Source of the DNA: Martelella endophytica
Lineage (GTDB): Bacteria > Pseudomonadota > Alphaproteobacteria > Rhizobiales > Rhizobiaceae
Assembly: GCF_000960975.1 (NCBI RefSeq)
Contig: NZ_CP010803.1
Coordinates: forward strand, 3,024,273 to 3,088,272
Direction: 5' to 3'
Length of the DNA: 64,000 bases
The notes below the pieces were generated by a model. The model saw nothing but the letters and a program-made list of their open reading frames with translations, searched no databases and was not told the origin of the DNA. This document shows positions 7,656 to 16,771 of this stretch, in pieces. How positions within the stretch are numbered: position 1 is the first letter of the stretch; each line of letters starts with the position of its first letter. The translations under genes were made by a program, and so were the position numbers.

Positions 7656-8318
7656 TCATGCGGTGATCAGCGGCGACTGGTGCAGCCATTCATCCGAAAC
7701 CAACTGATCGAGCACGAAACGCGCAACGTCTTTGCGGGCAATGCTGCCGCCGTGAAAACCCTGAAGGTCGGTCAGGGCGCGAACGAACTGTGTTCCCGGC
7801 TTGTTGGTGAGGATGGTCGGGCGGACGATAGTCCAGTCGAGGCCGCTTTTGCGGATAATGTCTTCCTGCCGGTTCTTGTCGGCATAGACTCTGCGCAGCA
7901 GGATCGGGAAAATGGCCTTGTCGAACAGCGCACCGCCGTGACCGCGACTGTCGCCCGCGCCGAGCCCGGTGATCGCGATAAGGCGGGAGACATTCTCCGC
8001 CGTCATGGCCTTCACGAGCGCTCGTGTGGCCGTCGACAGGAGAGTGACGTCGCGAAACGGACTAGCAGGCGTGCCGAGCGCACTGATGACGGCATCGCGT
8101 CCCTTCAGCGCCTGACGCAGCGCCTTTTCGTCGCGGGCATCGCCAACGACCAGCTTTGCGCCTTTGAGCTCTGCCGCCTTTTCCGGCGAGCGAGCCAGAA
8201 CGGTAACATCATGGCCGCGCGAGACGGCCTGGGCGACGAGGTGGCGGCCGGTTGGGCCGGTGGCGCCGAGGATGACGATCTTCGGCAGTGGAGATGCGTG
8301 GATTTCGGTCGTGGACAT
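7656..8318 (-). CDS. NAD(P)-binding reductase (NmrA / SDR-a5-like)
   Basis: 220 residues from the ATG at 8318, with AAAGGA nine bases upstream. The N-terminal nucleotide-binding motif GATGPTGRHLVAQA is followed by a GRDAVISALG segment and SRLIAITGLGAGDS, typical of atypical SDRs such as NmrA-like and flavin-reductase-like proteins, which often lack the YxxxK catalytic pair. The C-terminus (DVARFVLDQLVSDEWLHQSPLI) fits this family. It may reduce quinones or act as a redox sensor. It is in line with an AtaL-like gene and a second NmrA-like gene on the same strand, a small redox cluster. Confidence 0.75.
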   Translation of the reverse strand: MSTTEIHASPLPKIVILGATGPTGRHLVAQAVSRGHDVTVLARSPEKAAELKGAKLVVGDARDEKALRQALKGRDAVISALGTPASPFRDVTLLSTATRALVKAMTAENVSRLIAITGLGAGDSRGHGGALFDKAIFPILLRRVYADKNRQEDIIRKSGLDWTIVRPTILTNKPGTQFVRALTDLQGFHGGSIARKDVARFVLDQLVSDEWLHQSPLITA

Positions 8319-8388
8319 GGCGTTCAATCCTTTCGGGGCGGCGGGGCGCCTCTTTCAGGACGCCCGCCGTGGAGTGAGACAGGGGTGA

Positions 8389-8862
8389 TCAGAGCTTGCC
8401 CTCCGCGACCAGTTCTCGGGTGCGTTTGAGCGTTGAGGTGAGCGCGGCCTTGTAGCCGTTATCGCTGTCGAACTGTTCCTGTTCGGCCTGTTCTTCCGGG
8501 CCGTCCGGCTTTTTGCCGCGAAGCCCGATATAGCAGTAGAAGCGAAGCTGGAGTTCTCCCGCCTCATCCTCGAACAGCTCGTTGACGATGGCGCCTTCGC
8601 GCGGACCGGTGGCCTGGAAGAAGGTCACTTTCTTCAGCGGTTCCAGCGTGATGATCTCACGAAGATCGGCGCCGGCAATCGTGACCTCGCGGACGAAATG
8701 GGTTTCGCTTTCCTCCGTGACATCGCAGCGTGTGCAAAGCCCAGGCGGGAGGAACAGGCGCGCATCACGTGCCTTCAGTTCCAACCCCTTCCATACCTGC
8801 TCGCGGGTGAGCGTAGTTTCGACTGCCGGATTGACTGGAATTGTGGCGGTTGAATAGATCAT
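8389..8862 (-). CDS. AtaL-like SRPBCC (DUF1857) protein
   Basis: 157 residues beginning MIYSTATIPVNP, with the characteristic LTREQVWKGLELKARDA start of the DUF1857/AtaL-like family and a steroidogenic-acute-regulatory-like (SRPBCC) fold. A hydrophobic ligand pocket is expected; no catalytic residues are apparent. The family is small and poorly characterised; relatives sit near reductases and regulators. Here it lies between two NAD(P)-binding reductases on the same strand, which suggests one functional unit. The start has AGGGAA about ten bases upstream. Confidence 0.75.
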   Translation of the reverse strand: MIYSTATIPVNPAVETTLTREQVWKGLELKARDARLFLPPGLCTRCDVTEESETHFVREVTIAGADLREIITLEPLKKVTFFQATGPREGAIVNELFEDEAGELQLRFYCYIGLRGKKPDGPEEQAEQEQFDSDNGYKAALTSTLKRTRELVAEGKL

Positions 8863-8916
8863 GACAGAATTCCCTTGTTTGAAAGACAGTTGTTTGAAAG
8901 ACAGTCGGGCGCGCGC

Positions 8917-9786
8917 TTAATCGGCGGCGACGGCTTCCAGGATGAAGTTGCGATAGGTGCGCAGCGGGCGGCCGAGAAGGGCTTCGAGGCGGGCAACGTC
9001 GCCGCCTTCCGGCAGCATGCCGTCGGTGAGAAAGCGCTCGCCCATCATCCGCATGTCGTAGGCCATCCAAGGCGGCATGAACTGCTTCAGATTGCCTTCG
9101 AAGGCGTCCGTGTCGTCGCCGGCATAGGCGATGGTGCGGCCCAATGCTTCCGACCAGATGGACGCCACCTCGGCGCCGGTCAGCGTTTCCGGGCCCACCA
9201 AGTTGATCCGGTCAAGGGGAAGCGGCGCCGGCGCGGTTTCGCGGCGCAGCAGTTCGAGGGCGGCAATCTCGGCGATGTCGCGCACGTCGATCATGGCAAG
9301 ACCCTTGTCGCCGACGGGCATCGGGTAGACGCCGTGGCTGGTGATGGCATCCTTGATCATCATTTCGTTCTGGATGAAGTAGGCCGGGCGCAGGATCGTC
9401 GCGCTCATTCCCATCTGCTCGATCATCCGCTCGACGGCGAATTTGCCGGCAAAGTGCGGCACATTGACATAGACATCGGGGTGAATGACCGAGAGGTAGA
9501 CGATGCGCTCGATACCGGCGGCGCGGGCGACATTCAGGGCAATCAGCGCCTGGGTGAATTCGTCCGGCACGACGGCGTTCAGCAGGAACAGCGTCGAGAC
9601 GCCGTCAAAGGCGCTGCGCAGGCTGTCGACGTTCAGAAAGTCGCCCTGGACCACGTCGACGCCTGCCGGAAATTCGGCTTTGGACGGATCGCGGACAAGG
9701 GCTTTGACGTCTGCGCCCTGGCTTACGAGATGCTGGACGACCTGATTGCCGATATTGCCGGTGGCGCCTGTCACAAGAATAGTCAT
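8917..9786 (-). CDS. NmrA-family NAD(P)-binding protein (azoreductase-like)
   Basis: 289 residues from the ATG at 9786, with GGAGA eight bases upstream; the longer open frame to 9852 is less likely. The Rossmann motif MTILVTGATGNIGNQV and the segments VVQGDFLN, GIERIVYLSVIH and ATILRPAYFIQNEM are typical of NmrA/HSCARG-like and NAD(P)H:quinone/azo reductases. It is divergent from a LysR regulator with an 84- to 108-base spacer containing a palindrome. The enzyme probably reduces quinone- or azo-type substrates; the exact one is unknown. Confidence 0.8.
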   Translation of the reverse strand: MTILVTGATGNIGNQVVQHLVSQGADVKALVRDPSKAEFPAGVDVVQGDFLNVDSLRSAFDGVSTLFLLNAVVPDEFTQALIALNVARAAGIERIVYLSVIHPDVYVNVPHFAGKFAVERMIEQMGMSATILRPAYFIQNEMMIKDAITSHGVYPMPVGDKGLAMIDVRDIAEIAALELLRRETAPAPLPLDRINLVGPETLTGAEVASIWSEALGRTIAYAGDDTDAFEGNLKQFMPPWMAYDMRMMGERFLTDGMLPEGGDVARLEALLGRPLRTYRNFILEAVAAD

Positions 9787-9828
9787 GATATTTTCTCCGG
9801 GTTGGTGTGTTTGCTTGACAACCCGAAT

Positions 9829-9841
9829 ATGGATGATCCAT
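9829..9841. promoter_or_regulatory. Palindrome in the NmrA/LysR divergent promoter
   Basis: ATGGAT-G-ATCCAT, a 13-base perfect palindrome, is centred between the divergent NmrA-like and LysR starts. It is a candidate LysR-type operator controlling both genes; the function is inferred from position and symmetry. Confidence 0.4.
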
Positions 9842-9894
9842 TCTTGGTCCAATAGATCGCTAATTTAGACATGCCGTCTCAAAGATGGAACGAT

Positions 9895-10785
9895 ATGGAC
9901 CTTCTTGCTCTGTCTGATTTCAATCTCGTCGCCCGCCATGGCGGCTTCGGCAAGGCGGCGCGCGCCTCCGGCCGGCCCAAGGCCACGCTGTCGCGGCGCG
10001 TCGCAGAACTCGAAGCCGCACTTGAACTGCGGCTGTTCGAGCGCGGCGGACGCGATCTGAAACTGACTGAAGAAGGCCGGGCTCTTCACGAGCGCACGGC
10101 CGCCCTGCTGACGGAGATCGACGAAACGGCGGCCAGCATTGCCTCGGGCGGGGACACACCGCGTGGCCGCTTGCGCATCAGCGCGCCGCTTCTTCTGTCG
10201 CAGACGGCCATGGGCAGGATCGCCGCGGGCTTTGCGCTGAAATATCCCGACGTCCGGCTGGAAATCACCACCGAGGACCGCCCCGTCGACATGATCGAGG
10301 AAGGCTACGATCTGGTGATCCGGGTTAACCCGGACGAGGATGAAACGCTGATCGGCAAACCGTTCCTGCACGACCGTCTGGCGGTCGTGGCGGCTCCCGG
10401 GCTTGTGCGAAACGAAGCCGACAAACCCGTTCCGGGCGTTGTGCGCGGCGCGAACGTTGCGCAAAGCTGGGAGATGACAACGCCGAAAGGTCTTGAGACC
10501 GTCGATGTGGAGCCGGTGCTCGCCTTGTCATCGCTGATCATGGTGCGCGATGCTGTGCTGACCGGTGTGGGCGTCGCCCGCCTGCCGATATCGCTCGTCA
10601 GCCACAGTCTTTCCGACGGCAGCCTTAGCCACTGGGGCGATATTGAGGGCTCCGAGATCGCACTTTGGGCGCTCTACCCCTCGCGGCGACTGCTCAGCAG
10701 CCGCGTCTCGGCCTTCCTCGCCTATCTGAAAGAGGCCTTCCCGAACGGGACGCCGGATGAGCTTACTGCGTATATCGCCCGGTAG
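9895..10785 (+). CDS. LysR-family transcriptional regulator
   Basis: 296 residues from the ATG at 9895 (MDLLALSDFNLVAR), the usual family start; an in-frame ATG at 9871 would add eight residues. The winged HTH (GGFGKAARASGRPKATLSRRVAELEAAL) occupies residues about 15-50, followed by the linker helix and a substrate-binding domain (LRISAPLLLSQTAMGRIAAGF). It lies divergent to the NmrA-like gene and probably controls it, perhaps through the palindrome between them. The sequence belongs to the large group that regulates nearby oxidoreductases; the ligand is unknown. Confidence 0.85.
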   Translation: MDLLALSDFNLVARHGGFGKAARASGRPKATLSRRVAELEAALELRLFERGGRDLKLTEEGRALHERTAALLTEIDETAASIASGGDTPRGRLRISAPLLLSQTAMGRIAAGFALKYPDVRLEITTEDRPVDMIEEGYDLVIRVNPDEDETLIGKPFLHDRLAVVAAPGLVRNEADKPVPGVVRGANVAQSWEMTTPKGLETVDVEPVLALSSLIMVRDAVLTGVGVARLPISLVSHSLSDGSLSHWGDIEGSEIALWALYPSRRLLSSRVSAFLAYLKEAFPNGTPDELTAYIAR

Positions 10786-11062
10786 CGTTCATGCCTTTCA
10801 TGGAGCAGTGGAGACGGCCCCCCTCTGAGCCGCAGTGTGTCGCAGCCGTGTAAGATGCTACCGACCTGCCGGCAAGAGCGGCCTGCAAGACACCGGCTGA
10901 ACCTGAGCCGTCCATGGTGATGGACAGCTCTAAGGTCTTGATGGGATTCGAACTGTCTATCCCTGATCGAGTTGCTCACGGGCATCGCCACAGAGGGCTT
11001 GTCAGTTGAACCTGCTGCCAGTCGCCGCGATCTCAACGACCTCCTACCCGCAGGCCAGAATC

Positions 11063-11665
11063 CTAGTGGGCCGCGATGTCTTCAATACAGAACTGAGCCA
11101 TGACCTGCCTAAGCACATCGCTCAGCGAGCCATCCTCGCGGTCGAGCCATAATTCGACAGCCGCATGGATGGCGGCAATCACCACCGCGGCGGCGAGACG
11201 TGGCGCCAGGTGCGTCGTGGGATCGACTCCCGCCCGTCGGCCAATTTCAGCGGCGACTTCCTGTTCGATCAACCTATCTGCCTTGGCCGCCTCGGCGAAG
11301 AGCGAAGGCTCTGCACGGATGAGACGCGCGCGGGCGATCCAGTCGCGGTCGGGCTCTTCCTCGAAGAGCGCGATCACCGTGGAACGGAGCGCGTCATGAA
11401 GGGCAAGCCCGTCTGGCTGACTGCTCAGGATTTCGCAAAGTTGCTCGGCCCGTATCGTCGCACTTCCAACGATTGCGGCTTCCTTGCTCGGAAAATAATT
11501 GTTGAATGTACGCGGGGAAACGTCCGCCTCGGCGGCGATATCCTCGATACGGACGTGCGAGACGCCGCGCTCGAGCGCAAGGCGAAGGGCGACATCGCTG
11601 AGTTTGACGCGCATGGCGCGCTTCTTGCGCTCGCGCAGTCCGATGGGGGAAATACCAGTGTTCAT
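11063..11665 (-). CDS. TetR-family transcriptional regulator
   Basis: 200 residues from the ATG at 11665. The N-terminal HTH matches TetR (RERKKRAMRVKLSDVALRLA, then VRIEDIAAEADVSPRTFNNYFPSKEAAI). The C-terminal ligand domain is helical, ending LRQVMAQFCIEDIAAH. It follows the FAD monooxygenase by only eight bases on the same strand, so both are likely one operon with the regulator second, an autoregulatory arrangement typical for resistance or detoxification pairs. No effector can be read from the sequence. Confidence 0.85.
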   Translation of the reverse strand: MNTGISPIGLRERKKRAMRVKLSDVALRLALERGVSHVRIEDIAAEADVSPRTFNNYFPSKEAAIVGSATIRAEQLCEILSSQPDGLALHDALRSTVIALFEEEPDRDWIARARLIRAEPSLFAEAAKADRLIEQEVAAEIGRRAGVDPTTHLAPRLAAAVVIAAIHAAVELWLDREDGSLSDVLRQVMAQFCIEDIAAH

Positions 11666-11673
11666 GCGGCTAA

Positions 11674-12858
11674 TTATAACTGGGCTGACAAGAAAGTGTA
11701 TGTGCGAAGGACGTCTGTACTGTCGGATTTCCAGCGCGACAAGACGCCCGTCAACGGCGATGACAGAAACAGATTGCGCGCGAGAATACCCGCTCGCGTG
11801 CGCGGAACGGTGATGCCGGTGAAAAGTTGCGACTGTTTCAGCTTGACCAGAGGGCGCTGCGCCGCCTCGTATCGCGCCAGAGCCGAGGCGGAAATTCCGC
11901 CCTCTGACAGTTCGCCCGTAAGCCGGTAGGCGCCGGTCAGCGCCAACAGTGCGCCGGCCCCTGAGGCTGGAGACGCGCAATAGGCTGCATCGCCCACCAG
12001 CACCACGCGGCCATGCGACCAGCACGGCATCTTCGTCTGAGCCAGGGCATCAAAATAGAAGTCTTCGGCGTTGTCCGCAGCATCGAGCAGATCGGGCATA
12101 TGCCATTCCATCCCGGCGAAGGCATCGCGCAGCAGGCGGCGCTGTGCCGCAACGTCGCGATGGTGGTAGGCAAGCGGCTGGTCGCTCCGGAACATGAAGG
12201 TGATCTGCCCCTCTTCGGCGCCGGCGCGATAGACAGCCGCGGACCGGCCCGCCTCATTGAAAAAGGTGGTCCAGCCAGGCTCGCCGATATCCATGTCCGC
12301 GGCCACGGAGGCAAAATAGTGCTGGCGGAACTGCACGAAGCTATCCTCGGGGCCGAAGACGATCCGACGGATTGCGGAATGCAAACCATCCGCCCCGATG
12401 ACAAGATCGAAGCGCCGTTGCACTCCGCTGTGAAACGTCACATCGACGCCCTGGTCATCCTGAGCGAGCGCTGCCACCGCATCGTTGAAAATATACTCCA
12501 CATCCGCATGTGTGCCCTGGTAAAGCAGCGCCGACAGATCGCCGCGCGTGATCTCGACATCTTCCGACCCGACCATTTTTTCGAGCTCGGAAGCCGCGAT
12601 CCGCGCTCGCTCTCGGTCGCGCGCATCAACGAAGCGAAGCCCCTCAACGTGAACAGCCCGTTCGAGCACTGCCGCGTCAAGGCCCATGCGGTCGATAACC
12701 GCGAGAGCCTCGGCACGAATATCGACGCCGTTGCCGCCTTGGCGCAGCGCGCTGGCCCGTTCGACGATTGTCACGTTGAACCCAGCGCGCACGAGCCAGA
12801 ATGCTGCAGCAGGACCAGCAATGCTGGCCCCTGAAATCAAGATTGCCGATTTGGTCAT
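11674..12858 (-). CDS. FAD-dependent aromatic monooxygenase (TetX/PHBH-like)
   Basis: 394 residues from the ATG at 12858, preceded by AGGAG. The FAD dinucleotide-binding motif is near the N-terminus (ISGASIAGPAAAFWLVRAGFN), a DG-like motif lies in VIGADGLHSAIRR, and the second FAD motif is VVLVGDAAYCASPASGAGA. These define flavoprotein hydroxylases of the TetX and p-hydroxybenzoate hydroxylase class, which use NAD(P)H and O2 to hydroxylate aromatic or polyketide compounds. Cytoplasmic. It is followed by its probable TetR repressor. Whether it degrades a nutrient or inactivates an antibiotic is unknown. Confidence 0.85.
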   Translation of the reverse strand: MTKSAILISGASIAGPAAAFWLVRAGFNVTIVERASALRQGGNGVDIRAEALAVIDRMGLDAAVLERAVHVEGLRFVDARDRERARIAASELEKMVGSEDVEITRGDLSALLYQGTHADVEYIFNDAVAALAQDDQGVDVTFHSGVQRRFDLVIGADGLHSAIRRIVFGPEDSFVQFRQHYFASVAADMDIGEPGWTTFFNEAGRSAAVYRAGAEEGQITFMFRSDQPLAYHHRDVAAQRRLLRDAFAGMEWHMPDLLDAADNAEDFYFDALAQTKMPCWSHGRVVLVGDAAYCASPASGAGALLALTGAYRLTGELSEGGISASALARYEAAQRPLVKLKQSQLFTGITVPRTRAGILARNLFLSSPLTGVLSRWKSDSTDVLRTYTFLSAQL

Positions 12859-13069
12859 GGAACAGAACTCCTGAAGGTTTCGCATGCCTTCTTTCATATA
12901 TTTGCCTATTTAGCAATCTTTCGTGATGAGCAAACTTGCTTGACACGCACTTTTATGCGAGGAAAGTTTTCGCAAAGACCGCTTCTGGCTCCCGTGCCGC
13001 CGACAACGCTGCGCCTTTGCCGGGCCGGTCTCTGCGAAAAACTAGGCTGTTGCTAAAGGAGCAGATACG

Positions 13070-14230
13070 ATGACGATTGAATTCAGCCACTGGCCCCAAA
13101 ATTATGGAAAGTCATTCCAGGTCACCAAGATCCTCGGCCTTGCCTCCCTCGGCTTCGCCGATGTCACGGAGATTTTCGAGGCGTGCAAACGGATCGATCC
13201 CGCGATCGACGAGACATGGGTCAGGGAGTGGCGTGCGACCGCAGAGGCTGTGGAACGGCATGGCCGGGAGGCCGAGGCGACCGGAAACTGGCTCTCCGCG
13301 CGCGATGCCTATGCACGCGCCTGCAATTACATCAGAACCGCGGAATTCATGGTGAAGGATGACGAGGCGGAGAAGCTGCGCATGATCCGCAAGTCGCAGG
13401 AGCTTTTCGAAGCCGCGGGTCAGTATTTCGATGTCAGGCCCGAAAAGGTGCAGGTCCCCTATGAGGATGCTGTGCTTGACGGCTATTTATTCTCGCCGCA
13501 CTGGATAGAGGGACCGAAACCGACGCTGTTTGCCCTGAACGGCGGCGAAGAACACTCCACGGAGAACTATTTCAACCTCGGTCCGGCCTTCATCGCGAGC
13601 GGCTACAATTTCTTCGTTTATGATCAGCCGGGAACGGGGCTTTCACTTTACGAGAAGGGCAAGACCCGCCGCGCCGACAGCGAGGCTTTTCATTCCAAGG
13701 CGATCGATTTCCTGCTCACGCGGCCAGAGGTGGATCCGGACAGGATCATCGTATTCGGAGAGAGCTTCTCCGGCTACGATTCCTTGCGCTTCGCCGCCTT
13801 CGATCAGCGCATCGCCGCCGTCATCTCGGATGGCGGCACGCACAAGTTCGACTGGCCGGCCATGCTTAAGTGGATGCCCCCAAGCCTTGCCGCCCATGGC
13901 CTGCGCATCCTTGGCGCAGAAAGCCCGGAGGATTTCGCCAACAATCCCCGGTTCGCTTATGATCTTGAGGGCGTTCTGCACCAGATCGAATGTCCGCTCC
14001 TGGTCGTGCACGGCGCGGAAGAGGCTCTGGTTCAGCCAAATCCGCTCAAGCAGGCCCTGACGAACTTCGAACAGGCCGGCTCCAGCAACAAGACGTTTTT
14101 CCCGATCGAGGATCGGCGTCTTGGCGGCCTGGAGCACTGCCAGGTCGACAACAAGCATGTAGCTCGGGAAGTGGTGTTGAACTGGCTTTGCACCATCGGC
14201 CTCGGCCCGTCAGCACCGCGCTCCGCATAA
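13070..14230 (+). CDS. Alpha/beta hydrolase (FrsA / dihydropseudooxynicotine hydrolase-like)
   Basis: 386 residues. An unusual helical N-terminal domain (about residues 1-140; WVREWRATAEAVERHGREAE, YARACNYIRTAEF) is followed by an alpha/beta hydrolase core with the nucleophile motif GESFSGY near residue 228, an Asp candidate near the end (VHGAEEALV) and a His in GLEHCQVDN. This two-domain build is seen in FrsA-like and 2,6-dihydropseudooxynicotine hydrolases, which cleave C-C or ester bonds. The start has AAGGAG upstream. It stands alone between convergent neighbours; the substrate is unknown. Confidence 0.8.
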   Translation: MTIEFSHWPQNYGKSFQVTKILGLASLGFADVTEIFEACKRIDPAIDETWVREWRATAEAVERHGREAEATGNWLSARDAYARACNYIRTAEFMVKDDEAEKLRMIRKSQELFEAAGQYFDVRPEKVQVPYEDAVLDGYLFSPHWIEGPKPTLFALNGGEEHSTENYFNLGPAFIASGYNFFVYDQPGTGLSLYEKGKTRRADSEAFHSKAIDFLLTRPEVDPDRIIVFGESFSGYDSLRFAAFDQRIAAVISDGGTHKFDWPAMLKWMPPSLAAHGLRILGAESPEDFANNPRFAYDLEGVLHQIECPLLVVHGAEEALVQPNPLKQALTNFEQAGSSNKTFFPIEDRRLGGLEHCQVDNKHVAREVVLNWLCTIGLGPSAPRSA

Positions 14231-14611
14231 TCCGAGCCCATCGGCCTGATCTGGCCGGGCCGATTTCGTTTCGGGCCGGCCAACAAGGACGTTCGGGTGC
14301 GTACTTTGGGCTCGGCTATCTCAGCTAAAAACTGCTGTTACCAGCGACGGCCGATTATCACACCCATTTGCGCCGGGATCGTAGCCTTGCGGGCAATCTC
14401 CCAGATGATTTCGCCCACATTGCTCGTGTGCATCGCGAGGACTTGAAGGGATATGAACCTAAAACCCGTTCACTGGAGTCGCTGAACGGTTGACCGCAAG
14501 CGGCTGAACTGGGCGGCATGAATTTGCGCCATTACTGGCGGTCTTCGGCTTGAACATAGTGACGGCTTTGCCCTTCGCCAAATACCTTGCGCCGGCCGGA
14601 GCGTAGTCGCC
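14231..14611. other. Intergenic region with a gene remnant
   Basis: No intact gene. The only coding-like stretch is a minus-strand frame at about 14338-14443 (listed separately). The rest shows only GGCCGGGCC-type short inverted repeats. Confidence 0.5.
14338..14443 (-). pseudogene. Possible C-terminal remnant of a lost gene
   Basis: The minus strand reads about 34 codons ending QMGVIIGRRW and a TAA stop at 14338-14340, including MHTSNVGEIIWEIARK. There is no start with a ribosome site, and a stop lies a few codons upstream of the recognisable part. The segment resembles the end of a short-chain dehydrogenase (EVAEVIW-type helix), a weak resemblance. It may be debris from a gene that preceded the aldehyde dehydrogenase region. 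Confidence 0.25.
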
Positions 14612-16081
14612 CTATTCAGAGAACGGATAGCGCGGAGCCCTGGGACCTTCGATCGTGATCCACTGGACGTCTGTGAATTCCTCGAACCCGATGGCGCCGC
14701 CCGAGCGTCCGTAGCCACTGTCCTTGACCCCGCCGAAAGGGATCTGCGCCTCATCATCCAGTGTGGCCCCGTTGAGGTGGGACATTCCGGCGTTGAGGCG
14801 TTTCGCCATGTCGAGCGCCAGTGTCACGTCACGGCTGAAAATCGCCGAAGACAGACCATAGTCGTTGTCGTTGGCAACGCGCAGGGCGTCCTCCGGGCCA
14901 TCGACGATCACCACCGAGGCGATCGGGCCGAAGGATTCCTCCTGGTAGAGACGCATCGCGGGCGTGACACCCTTCAGCACGGTCGGAGCAACACATCGGC
15001 CATCCGCCGTGCCACCGGCCAGACACTCGGCGCCCTTGGAAACGGCATCCGCGGTCATCTCGACCAAGCGCGTTGCCGCAGCCTGGTTGATCACCGGCCC
15101 CAGAACGGTGCTTTCCTTTCGCGGATCGCCATGCGGCACCTTCCGCGCCACGGCGGCAAGGCGCTCACAAAATTCGTCCGCAATGGAACGGTCGACGATG
15201 ATCCGCTCCGTCGAAAGGCACCCCTGGCCGGCATTGGCGAAAGAGCCGAAGGCTGCGGCGCTGACCGCCCGGTCCAGATCGGCATCGGCGAGAACGATAA
15301 AGGGCGCCTTGCCGCCGAGTTCGAGCACCGCGCGTTTCAGATGGCCTCCCGCCTTCTCCGCGATGATCCGTCCAATGCGCGTCGAGCCCGTGAAGTGGAT
15401 GCGGCGAACGTCGCGATGCGCGATCAAGGCATCGACCACCTCGGCTGCGTTATCCGGGGCGTTGGTAATCAGGTTGACGACACCGTCGGGAAGGCCTGCG
15501 TCGGCAAAGCATTGCACAACGAGCGCCTGTGTCAGCGGCGTCTGCTCCGAGGCCTTGATAACCGCCGTGTTACCCACGATTAGGGCTGCGGGCACCGAGG
15601 CGCCGACCAGTAGCACCGGCGCGTTCCACGGAACGATGCTCACCACGACGCCGGCAGGTTTGCGGATCGCCATCATAGTGCGGTCGGGATTGTTGGAGGG
15701 GATCGCTTCTCCGGTCAGGCCCTGGTAGGCCGCGCCGGCTGCAAAGCGGAGCTTCTCGCAAAGCACCTTGACGTTGTAAGCCCCCCAGCCGGCAGGGCCG
15801 CCCATCTCGGCGGTGATCGCGGTCGCGATTTCTTCGGCACGGGCTTCGACAGCATCGGCCGTGGCCATCAGGTAATCTCTCCGCATATGCGGCGCAAGCG
15901 AAGCCCAGGGAGCGAAGGCCTGCCGGGCTGCCTTGATGGCCCGATCGACGTCACCCGCTCTGGCGGCAGCGGCGCGGGACGCAATCCCGCCGGTATAGGG
16001 ATCAAGGCAGGTATAGGTTTGTCCGGTTTCGGAGGGCGACCAGCGCCCGCCGATGAAAAGCGTATTCTCATTCGTCGTCAT
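14612..16081 (-). CDS. NAD(P)-dependent aldehyde dehydrogenase
   Basis: 489 residues from the ATG at 16081, the usual family length. Seen: N-terminal FIGGRWSPSETG, the cofactor-loop SIVPWNAPVLL, HFTGSTRIGRIIAEKAG, catalytic Glu in VLELGGKAP (about residue 253), catalytic Cys in NAGQGCLSTER (about 287) and the C-terminal EESFGPIASV. The GQGCLS form resembles vanillin/salicylaldehyde dehydrogenases. It oxidises an aldehyde to an acid. It is the third gene of a likely operon with a flavoprotein (33-base gap) and a DoxX-like membrane protein, next to a divergent LysR; an aromatic or reactive aldehyde substrate is inferred. Confidence 0.9.
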   Translation of the reverse strand: MTTNENTLFIGGRWSPSETGQTYTCLDPYTGGIASRAAAARAGDVDRAIKAARQAFAPWASLAPHMRRDYLMATADAVEARAEEIATAITAEMGGPAGWGAYNVKVLCEKLRFAAGAAYQGLTGEAIPSNNPDRTMMAIRKPAGVVVSIVPWNAPVLLVGASVPAALIVGNTAVIKASEQTPLTQALVVQCFADAGLPDGVVNLITNAPDNAAEVVDALIAHRDVRRIHFTGSTRIGRIIAEKAGGHLKRAVLELGGKAPFIVLADADLDRAVSAAAFGSFANAGQGCLSTERIIVDRSIADEFCERLAAVARKVPHGDPRKESTVLGPVINQAAATRLVEMTADAVSKGAECLAGGTADGRCVAPTVLKGVTPAMRLYQEESFGPIASVVIVDGPEDALRVANDNDYGLSSAIFSRDVTLALDMAKRLNAGMSHLNGATLDDEAQIPFGGVKDSGYGRSGGAIGFEEFTDVQWITIEGPRAPRYPFSE

Positions 16082-16113
16082 GTATGTTTTCCTTCCGTGC
16101 AACGCTGCTCGGA

Positions 16114-16692
16114 TCAGGCCGCGCGTCCCGCGGCGAACTGGGTTGCCACGGCGGCAACGCGCGCGCCATAGAGACGTGCAGTCTCTAGGTCGCCTTCCGA
16201 CATCTCTGCCGGAGCGGCATCGGCATCCGACTGGGCCATCGGACCAACATAGGCGCCCATCCGGTTCAGGTCGTCGCGCTTTGCGGCCTTGGTGTTGGCG
16301 GGCTTGATTGCGAGCGACACCCAGTGCCCGCCATGCTGACCGGCGAGAAGCATGAAATACTGGAGCGTGTTCAGCTTGTCGCCATTGATGCTGGCGGAGT
16401 TGGTGAAACCGCCCATGACCTTGTTTTCCCAAGCGCCGGCGAACCACGGCTTGGAGGAGGCATCGGCAAATTTTTTGAACTGCCAGCTGGGGCCGCCCAT
16501 GTAGGTCGGCGCACCAAAGATTATAGCATCCGCGGCAAGGAGGGTTTCCCAGGCACTGTCGGGGATATTGCCCTCGGCATCAATGGCGATCAGCGTTCCA
16601 CCGGCGCCCTCGGCAACGGCCTCGGCGACGCGAAGGGTATGGCCGTAGCCCGAGTGATATACGACTGCGGTGAGAGTGGTTTTACTGGTCAT
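16114..16692 (-). CDS. Flavodoxin-like NAD(P)H-dependent FMN reductase (WrbA-like)
   Basis: 192 residues with the flavodoxin N-terminus AVVYHSGYGHTLRVAEAVA, a phosphate-loop-type motif for FMN. The segment ADAIIFGAPTYMGGPS and the later GAYVGPMAQS fit WrbA/NADPH-dependent FMN reductases, which reduce quinones by two electrons and so lower oxidative stress. The start has AGGATG upstream. It lies between the DoxX-like gene and the aldehyde dehydrogenase on one strand, so a shared redox-protection role is likely. Confidence 0.8.
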   Translation of the reverse strand: MTSKTTLTAVVYHSGYGHTLRVAEAVAEGAGGTLIAIDAEGNIPDSAWETLLAADAIIFGAPTYMGGPSWQFKKFADASSKPWFAGAWENKVMGGFTNSASINGDKLNTLQYFMLLAGQHGGHWVSLAIKPANTKAAKRDDLNRMGAYVGPMAQSDADAAPAEMSEGDLETARLYGARVAAVATQFAAGRAA

Positions 16693-16771
16693 TTTTACAT
16701 CCTGATGTTCTGAGGATTGGGTGCGTCAGCAGAAAAGCACCGGCACACACTTTTGATGGGCAGATGATGCG

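Noticed and set aside
10935..10965. GGGATTCGAACTGTC looks like the T-loop of a minus-strand tRNA
   Set aside because: The bases flanking the TTCGAAT loop do not pair into a T-stem and no acceptor or anticodon arms can be drawn.
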